From the NCBI GenBank assembly GCA_015680685.1, contig MNCI01011425.1, forward strand, positions 5,159 through 69,158: a stretch of DNA of 64,000 nt. Direction: 5' to 3'. This DNA comes from Gnetum montanum. Taxonomy: Eukaryota; Streptophyta; Gnetopsida; Gnetales; Gnetaceae. Every line of letters begins with the position of its first letter. The stretch's first letter is position 1. The notes beneath the pieces are model-generated. The model did no database searches. It saw only the letters and a list, made by a program, of their open reading frames with translations, and had not been told where the DNA came from. The position numbers were made by a program, and so were the translations under genes. Shown here one piece after another: positions 57,493-64,000 of the stretch.

Positions 57493-58731
57493 ATGAAGGA
57501 GGAATCTTCTAATACTGAAACTCCTTCAAATGATGTAACTCCTATGTATGCACCTATTGAAATTAATAATGAAATTGTTGAGGGTCATCCTCCCTCAGCT
57601 AGGGATATTCCCCCTAGCAAACAGGATGGTGATAGCATGGTAGATGAAGATACACTGCATGAAGAGGGAGAATATAGTTTAAGTGAACATCAAAGTGAAT
57701 AGGGTTATTTAAGAAGCTTAACACATATACAATGATTACCTTCACATTTAGAAGAATATGTCCTATTTATTGAAAATAATTAGCCATCAACATATGATTA
57801 GGCATGTTAATCTATGCAAAATGTAAAGTGGAAATAGGCAATGGATGCTGAAATGTCATCAATCCACAAAAATAAAACTTGGGAATTAATTGAGCTTCCA
57901 TTAGAAAGAAAACCTATTGGAAATAAATGGATGTACAAAATAAAATCTAGGAATCAATACAAAGCACAACTTTTAGCTAAAATATTTTCTCAGAGAAAGG
58001 GGATTGATTATGATGAAATCTTCTCTCCAGTAGTAAAACTAACATTCATAAGATAATTGTTGGCTATCATAGCTATTTATGATCTTGAACTTGAACAAAT
58101 GGATGTGAAAACAACACTCCTCAATGATGATCTTGAGGAAGAAATATATATGCTTCAACCTGAAAGATATGCAATTAAAAGAAAAGAGCATATGATGTGT
58201 CAGTTATTAAAATCACTATATGGGCTCAAACAAGCACCAAGGATGTGGAATAAAAATTTTAATGACCACATGATAAATCATGGCTTTGTTAGAAGTGTAG
58301 AAGACTCATGTATGTATGTTAAAAATATAAGTGAAAAATATGTTATGTTGCTACTATATGTCGAAGACATGTTAATAGTAGGTAATAACATACATGACAT
58401 TCAGGAGTTAAAACTTCATATCTTCTCAAGTTAAGATAAAGGATATTGGTGTTGCACAAAAAACTTTTGACATGGAAATTACAAGGGATAGGACTAATAA
58501 AAGTCTTTTACTTGGACAATCTACATATGTTGGAAATATTTTAAAAATATTTAATATGCATGATTGCAAGCCTGTGAATACACCCTGTGAAATTGGTATT
58601 AAACTTTTAGTTGAATAATGTCCAAAGACAAGTAAAGAAAAAGAGTTCATGGTTAAAATTCAATATTCTAGTGCTATTATTATTTTAATGTATGTAGTGG
58701 TTTTTATTAGACCTTATATTGCTTACATTAT
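57493..58731 (+). pseudogene. Element G reverse transcriptase (broken)
   Basis: A hydrophilic linker (57493-57702), then 57841-58434: WELIELPLERKPIGNKWMYK, KGIDYDEIFSPVVKLTFIR, a stop, MDVKTTLLNDDLEEEIYMLQ, LLKSLYGLKQAPRMWNKNF and the active site LLLYVEDMLIVGN. Copia RTs have YVDDM here; the first catalytic Asp is Glu, so the enzyme would be dead. The usual MDVKTAFLNG box reads MDVKTTLLND. The frame shifts near 58434 and continues as QVKIKDIGVAQKTFDMEITR to the solo LTR insertion. Confidence 0.9.
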
Positions 58732-59699
58732 TGATGAGTGGCAAGGTACCCTTACACTCACTCATACAAATATGAGCATTTCACGCACAATCCAGTTGAA
58801 TTCCAAGGACTAAGTGCTTATGCGCCCTTGTGGAACAAGGATGGGTTGGTTGTTCGTTGTCTTCCCAAGCTTACCTATATGTCATGATTGTATGGTTAAG
58901 TAAGCTTGAGGCATATAATTTTTATAGCTTTTATGTTTTTATGTCCTGCACTAGTAGAAAAGGAGAGAGGTAACTAAGTGACTAATTTAACTTAACTACT
59001 CATTAACTAAGTTCTAAATAATCCTAACACCAGCATCCGTTCCCACTTCTCGTACACATCTTGAACCAGTGCAACACTACTGGGATTACCAAACACTAAT
59101 TGTTACTCGGTTACCAAGCATTACACGCATGCTCAAAGTGGTCGTTCTTGTGTAATTTAACAATTTTCTTAATTGATCAAAATGAATTTCTATGCTAATA
59201 ATATAAATGTAAAGTGCATAAAATAAAATAAAATAAATTCATAAGACAATAAAATAAAATAAATGCATAAAAAAACAAATCTCAAGTGCTACAAGGATGA
59301 ATAGAAGAGCTCATCTTTATTGCTATACACAAGGTGTGCTTAGGTACATAATGCTCGAATAAAGATTTGTCCACACTTAGACCTCCTACTGCGGGCACTT
59401 GAAAAATACTCTAACTTTCAAACAAACTATAAGAGTGTCACTACTTGACTGCTAAAAGACTTCTCCCCAATTGTGTGCCTAGGCACTGTATTTATAGGCT
59501 TGGGAGCAACTACTCTAATAATTAGAGTAACCGCTCTAATAATTAGAATAACTGCTAAAGTAACCGCTAGAGTAACCACTCTAATAATTAGAGTAACTAC
59601 TAGAGTAGCCACTAGAGTAACCACTCTAATAATTAGAGTAACTGCTAGAGTAATCACTCTAATAATTANTTCTAATAATTAGAGTAACCACTCTCATCA
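58732..59699 (-). repeat. Solo LTR of the D-like Tat family in element G
   Basis: 968 bp, TGATGAGTGG...CTCTCATCA, with a perfect ATTAT duplication at 58727-58731 and 59700-59704. The minus-strand TATA box TATAAATA is at 59496-59489. The stretch TGAGGCATATAATTTTTATA matches the D LTR (TGAGGCATATGATTTTTATC) better than A/B. U3 is an array of CTCTAATAATTAGAG palindromes. No internal sequence, so it arose by LTR-LTR recombination. Confidence 0.92.
59510..59695. repeat. Palindrome array in the solo LTR U3
   Basis: At least four near-perfect units of CTCTAATAATTAGAG (7-bp arms around a central A), plus diverged units, spaced by TAAC(C/T)(A/G)(C/G)-type linkers and CTAGAGTAACC units. An N at 59669 (AATAATTANTTCTAATAATT) may hide one or more units. 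Confidence 0.9.
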
Positions 59700-59704
59700 A
59701 TTAT

Positions 59705-60295
59705 TGGAAAACTTAGTAGGTATATGTTTAATTCAAGAAAACAACACTGGATTTTGGTGAAGTAAGTCTTCCAATATCTTCATGGTACTTCAAATTATGG
59801 GATCTATTATAAAATGATTCCAATGGACTTCATGCCTTCGTTGATGCATATTGGGATGGTGATATTGATAGTAGGAAATCTACTAGTGGATATGAGTTTA
59901 ATCTTTTTGGTGGTGTTGTTTCTTGCAAAAGTCAAAAAAAATCTTGTGTTGCTCAGTCTACCATTGAAGCTGAATATGTTACTACTAACTTGGCATGCAA
60001 AGAGGCTATATGGCTTCAATGGCTAATAGTTGAACTTGGCATCACTTAGACTCCAATTAATATTGGTTGTGATAGTTAAAGTGCCATAAGCATATCCAAG
60101 AATCCAATATTTCATGCCCGAACAAAGCACATTGAAATACAGTATCACTATATATGAAAGGGAATTAAAAAGCAAAGGATTTTTCTGAATAAAATTTTAA
60201 CTGAAGAAAATCTTGCAAATGTACTCACCAAGTCAACTCCTGCTAAAAATTTTCTTTGGTGCCAATCAACATTTAGTTTTCTTCTAACCTAATTT
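59705..60295 (+). pseudogene. Element G RNase H and C-terminus (broken)
   Basis: AFVDAYWDGDIDSRKSTSGY, SCKSQKKSCVAQSTIEAEYV and KEAIWLQWLIVELGIT (59837-60048) are the copia RNase H blocks with the catalytic Asp (VDA) and Glu (EAEY). Then SAISISKNPIFHARTKHIEI, and the terminal NILTEENLANVLTK-like block (seen as LTEENLANVLTKSTPA). Stops replace Gln codons at two places (CAG/CAA to TAG/TAA). Confidence 0.9.
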
Positions 60296-60337
60296 CCTAA
60301 AAATGGTTTGGACTATTCTTTAAGGCAGATTTACCTT

Positions 60338-60350
60338 CAAGAGGGAGAAT
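60338..60350 (+). other. Element G polypurine tract
   Basis: CAAGAGGGAGAAT lies directly before TGTAAGGG of the 3' LTR. Confidence 0.8.
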
Positions 60351-60668
60351 TGTAAGGGTGGATGAAGACAAATCTGCCTTGATTTTCTCTGGATATTTCT
60401 ACCCTACCTTATTATATTTTTATTCTTGTTTATGTTATATTTTGTCCCATACCTATCCCCACCAAAACAAACTACCTTATCCCTTTTCAATTTTGTAATC
60501 CATGACAATATATAAGGAGCTCAAAGGGAGAATCCATAGCATACCAATCTTTTGAAACATAAGCTTGGGAGTCATCTTCCTTCCTTTGTAAATCTCCTTA
60601 AACTTCAAGCCTTTGAAGCTGTGCTGCTAATGGTCTATGAACTGATTTTCTGCTAGGGTTTTTCACAT
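60351..60668 (+). repeat. Element G 3' LTR (3' end lost)
   Basis: Starts TGTAAGGGTGGATG. Aligns with the 5' LTR up to GGGTTTTTCAC (about 60668); after that the two differ, so the last about 100 bp of the LTR are deleted or replaced. No TSD can be read. Confidence 0.75.
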
Positions 60669-61540
60669 TATGGGTTATTTATTTTACCTATTAAGAGTTT
60701 TTGGATTGATTTTTTATTTTCTTTATCGTTGTCTATATTTAATGATTAGCAAATTTTGGTTTAGAATTTAAACTAAAGTTATACATAATTTTTTTAAAAA
60801 AAATTATATTAAATATTTTTTATCTTAATTAAAGAAGATAAATACAAAAAAGTATGGTGTATTACGTAATATTAACATGAAATTGAAATAAAAGTTAAAA
60901 GTATTAGCTTTAGTATGTAGGAATACTAAGAATTTACATAATAGAATTGAACTATAAAGTCAAGGTTTTTTTCTTTTAAATGGCAAGGAAACTCAAAGTT
61001 GGTAGTACTACCAAGAGACAAGAATGAAACATACAATCTCCCAACTAAGAGTTGAGTAACAAAGTTAGTAGCTAATTAATATTGGAAGGTGAATTTAGTA
61101 TTTTAGAAAAATTTTTACTTTTATGCATTCAAAAATTACATTTCTTGTCACTAAAATTTGGTTAACGCAAGTTTTTTAAACAAGCCAATAATCATTGGTC
61201 TAACCATATATTACTCCAAGCATCCAAGTTGAGTTGATAGTTGTTGAATTGGAATTTACAACCCATACAAGTTGAGTTTGGTATGACTTTTATGAAAACC
61301 TTATTTTCAACTAAAAATCAATGGTTTTAAAAATGATTTTCCCAGCTTCTAAGCACAACTAGTATGGGATTCTTAAAACATCCTAAACCTAATATAAACA
61401 CTTTATCAAATGCACAAATAGCTTTAACTGGTTTGGCTCACTAGTCTCCACACTAATATCCAAAGTGGTTTTAGTCTTATTTACTTTCCAATCAATATTA
61501 GTAAATTATTATTAAACTTTATAAAGAAGCTTTTCTAATA
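60669..61540. other. AT-rich stretch, no gene
   Basis: No recognisable frame or repeat boundary. The right end may include the decayed 5' part of the LINE. Confidence 0.4.
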
Positions 61541-61554
61541 TGTAGTAAATTCAT

Positions 61555-62560
61555 GAATGGCATAAAATGCAAAGCAACAATAGTAGTAGCCAAAGCCAAG
61601 CATAAGACACTAGATAGTTTTTATAAGAAATTAGAAACAAAGAAAGGAAAAAAATCTATTTATAAATTGGCAAAAATCAATAAACAAGAACTGTAGTGAT
61701 GCTAATCATGTCAAATGCATTAAGAAGGTAGATGAAATAATTTTGATAAAAAATAATAAAATTTTAGGTAAGTTGAAACATTATTTTCAAGAATTATTAA
61801 ATGAATAATTTTTAAAGAAAGATATCCAATAAGAAGAACCAAATTTTGGTTTGGTTAATGAACTTTTTTTCTATAAGGTGAAGATAGCCTTATCAAAGAT
61901 GAAAAGTAGAAAAGTTAGTAGACCAAGTAACATTCTTATAAATGTTTGGAAAGCATTGGGAGATACAGAAATTTATTGGCTAACACAATTATTTAATAAA
62001 ATTTTGAAGGATGGAAAAATGCCCAACTATTTAAAAAAAAAACATTATTGTTCCCGTCTACAAAAATAAAGGGGACATGCAAAATTGTGTAAAGTATAGA
62101 GGAATTAAGCTAATAAGCCATACTATGAAGCTTTGGAAGAGAGTCATAGAGTAGCATCTCAAAGTAGAATCAACAGTATTAGAAAATCAATTTGGATTTA
62201 TGCCAAGGAGATTTACTATAGAGGCTATTTTCTTAATTTGACATTTGATGGAGAAATTTAGAAAACATAGAGAAAATCTTCATATGATCTTCATTCACAT
62301 GAATAAAAGCATATGATAAAGTGCCTAAAGATATTATTTGGTGGGCGTTGTGAATGAAAAATATTCCTGATAAATATATTAAAGTGATTCAAGACATGTA
62401 TAAAGGTGGTGTCACTAAAATTAAAATGGCCTATAGAACATTTGATTTTCTAATCATACAAGAGGTCTACATTAAGGGTTTGCACTCTGGCCATACTTAT
62501 TTGTCATTAGTATGGATGGATTAACAAAGGAAATGGATAACTAGAGACATGCTCAAGAAT
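61555..62560 (+). pseudogene. LINE (non-LTR) reverse transcriptase fragment
   Basis: Upstream: AKAKHKTLDSFYKKLETKKG and KSIYKLAKIN (61595-61685). Then 61851-62069 VKIALSKMKSRKVSRPSNIL, VWKALGDTEIYWLTQLFNKI, followed in other frames by KYRGIKLISHTMKLWKRVIE, ENQFGFMPRRFTIEAI, LMEKFRKHRENLHMIFI and SMDGLTKEMD. These are the early RT blocks of plant LINEs (KMK.GKA.GPDGI..E.WK.LG...; YRGI.L.SH..K..ERVI; QFGF.PGRST.EAI). The fragment ends before the FADD catalytic box and has no poly-A tail, so it is broken at both ends. Confidence 0.85.
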
Positions 62561-62771
62561 TAAAATATTTTAAAAGAGATAGAGTATATGGAATGCAATT
62601 TCAGTAATAGTATAACCAATAGTAAAATAGAAGTGAGAATCTAAGGCCAAAAAGTCACTCAATGCAAACAATTCTAATAGCTAAAATCAATTTTTTTAAT
62701 TAGATGGTAAAATGGATAAAGATAGAAGAAATAAAAATGATGCATTATAGTCAAAATGGAGATAGACTTAC

Positions 62772-62900
62772 AATGAGGTGTTAGCCTAGTGGTAAGGGGC
62801 TTGCCCTAATAACCCTAGGTCACAAATTCTACTAGGTAGCACTGAGTTATAAACTTCTATAAATCTTGAGGTGCATTCACTTATTTTGTGTTACAACACC
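62772..62900 (+). repeat. tRNA-derived SINE-like fragment
   Basis: TTAGCCTAGTGGTAAGGGGC (62781-62800) fits a Pol III A box (TRGCNNAGTGG), and GGTCACAAATTCTAC (62819-62833) fits a decayed B box (GGTTCGANNCC). The gap of about 20 nt between the blocks fits a tRNA head. A non-tRNA body follows (ATAAACTTCTATAAATCTTG, CATTCACTTATTTTGTGTT). No clear tail or target duplication. A tRNA pseudogene is the alternative. Confidence 0.6.
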
Positions 62901-64000
62901 CTTAAAATGAAAATAGACTAATGGTGTTTCTTATGATTAAAGAATACCAATAAAACTAAATAATCTTAAATCAGTGCTCACTATGTTATCGTACTCAAAG
63001 GAATAATGGTCAAAGAAACTTAAAGGAACTTTGATTTTCACTCCTTTGACCCTGCAAAATATGAGTCACAACCTAGTGGGCTTGGCTTACTCATCTAAGT
63101 AACAGCGCTTGTAACAACCACCTACATTAAATTCTTTCCTTTTTGCTCAGTGTATAAATAATTGTACATGTATTCAATGATTTCATTCTGATATGGAGAG
63201 CAAAGAGGGATTGTGAGGAGTGACAATGAAGAGAGATTGCGACGAGAGAATGACTGGCGGCAAATGCTGTTACGTGTTTCCTTCAACTTAGTAGATTGAC
63301 GGGCCTTTCACATGGAAAGCTATTTTTGTAATTTAGCTTATTTTGATAATTTGTTACTGCCTGAGCTGAGGCTTATAGCCACATAATAGTTTTACAGATT
63401 CATGAGTGCAGTTTTGAACAGTACAAATATCATTTTAAAATTCCGTTTCTTTTCATGAGCATCACACCTCTCAATATTAAATAATGCACAGAGACCCAAA
63501 AAACTGCCTCTAACTGCTGCAGATTAGCTTAAGCTGTGGCTTGACGTCAGCTGTTTGTTCAGCCATGGACAGTGAGCATCACACCTCTCCGTATTGCATC
63601 ATGTGAAAGGCTTACTGTGTTTTGTCCCGTATAAATTACGATGTGGTTTATGCACTTAGACCATAAATATAACATTCGTGTCTAGTTTTTGTATTCATGA
63701 TATCGTAAGGTGACGGTAGCCACACGTCATATTTTCAAGTTGCGTAGAAACATCGTGATCTGTTATCTCTCTCTCTTCTCTTCTCCGTTTGAGATGATGA
63801 TCCGTCGTAACTATGCTTGTCTCCGTCACCTCGTAAGCATTACGATATCTTTTGGAAGCATTCATCAGCATCACAAAATCGTCGGCTGCATCCCTGTATA
63901 ATGAAATGATGAAAGGAATCAACAAATCGTAGGGTGGGTGGGTGCATCGCTGTATAATGAATGATGAAACTTTGAAAGCAATCAAAGCAATAATGAGCAG
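62901..64000. other. CpG-retaining DNA, no gene supported
   Basis: More CpG than anywhere else in the window. Features: TGTATAAATAATTG near 63150, resembling a promoter or LTR fragment; a perfect TGACGTCA (bZIP-type site) at 63542-63549; GAGCATCACACCTCTC twice (63458-63473 and 63573-63588). 63690-64000 is a better-preserved copy of 46061-46356. A 96-codon minus frame (63985-63695) is open here but broken in the other copy; it has no known domain. Confidence 0.45.

Larger units (their letters stand above)
54991..60668 (+). mobile_element. Element G: Ty1/copia retrotransposon interrupted by a solo LTR
   Basis: LTR pair 54991-55404 and 60351 to about 60668 share long identical stretches (ATTTCTACCCTACCTTATTA, TCCATGACAATATATAAGGA). 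iMet-type PBS, then gag, protease, integrase, RT, RNase H (the copia order) and a PPT. A solo LTR of another family sits in the RT/RNase H region at 58732-59699. Many stops, and active-site changes in protease and RT: inactive. Confidence 0.92.

Noticed and set aside
59427-59682. Frames encoding repeated TLIIRVT-type peptides on both strands
   Set aside because: Produced by the palindromic CTCTAATAATTAGAG array, which is symmetrical, so both strands appear open. No coding evidence.
59510-59695. CRISPR-like regular repeats
   Set aside because: Units are palindromic LTR U3 motifs with very short similar linkers, in a plant genome. There are no unique spacers and no cas genes.
63695-63985. 96-codon minus-strand frame at the right edge
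   Set aside because: No recognisable domain, not extended by upstream sequence in view, and its duplicate near 46.1 kb is broken. Kept only as part of the paralogy finding.

Overview
This window is repeat-rich, AT-rich plant nuclear DNA with no convincing host gene. Almost all of it is built from LTR retrotransposons in several layers of nesting, plus a LINE fragment and a tRNA-like SINE fragment. Coding remnants carry many stops and frameshifts. Many differences between copies look like CpG decay (CG to TG or CA), as expected of old methylated repeats. This suggests a seed plant with a large genome, possibly a gymnosperm, but nothing seen fixes the species.

Layout. (1) 1-14.9 kb: a minus-strand Ty3/gypsy chromovirus (5' LTR, iMet-type PBS, gag, PR, RT, RNase H, IN, chromodomain). 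It is split by element A (3738-12121, minus), which has a perfect CTTGG target duplication. (2) 15-16.6 kb: low-copy-looking DNA with a two-copy tandem repeat. (3) 16.6-21.8 kb: element D, a minus-strand Tat/Athila-type element remnant with gag, PR and RT. Its LTR also borders the 3' part of a relative, E (21.8-22.1 kb). (4) 22.1-27 kb: AT-rich DNA with a probable LTR ending at 25093. (5) 27050-45206: element C (plus, TSD AGGGT), with element B (31907-40726, minus) nested in it. (6) 46631-54488: element F, a minus-strand gypsy deletion derivative (TSD ATATT). (7) 54991 to about 60668: a Ty1/copia element G (plus), interrupted by a solo LTR (58732-59699, TSD ATTAT). (8) 61.5-62.6 kb: a LINE RT fragment, then a SINE-like unit at about 62.78 kb. 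(9) 62.9-64 kb: CpG-retaining DNA, part of which is duplicated at 46.1 kb.

A, B and C are the most interesting content. They are three copies of one Tat-like family with LTR ends TGATGAGT...ACTCATCA, a PBS resembling that of tRNA-Asp users, and PPT GTGGGGGTA. Each has gag but no recognisable pol. In place of pol there is a non-coding block of about 2 kb, then a second long frame (ORF2, about 2.6-2.8 kb). ORF2 starts with a domain that resembles the 'putative plant transposon protein' family and ends in a long coiled coil. Upstream of ORF2 each copy has a second, internal, U3-like promoter module (GATATC-type repeats plus a TATA-like box) and a predicted short intron whose 3' splice site abuts the ORF2 ATG. 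Element D has a related gag with the same unusual Cys/His motif and also carries PR and RT, so a D-like element is a plausible source of enzymes for A/B/C.

The window also contains at least eight single-N joints. Four of them are flanked by about 40-47 bp duplicated sequence, which looks like unresolved contig overlap rather than biology.
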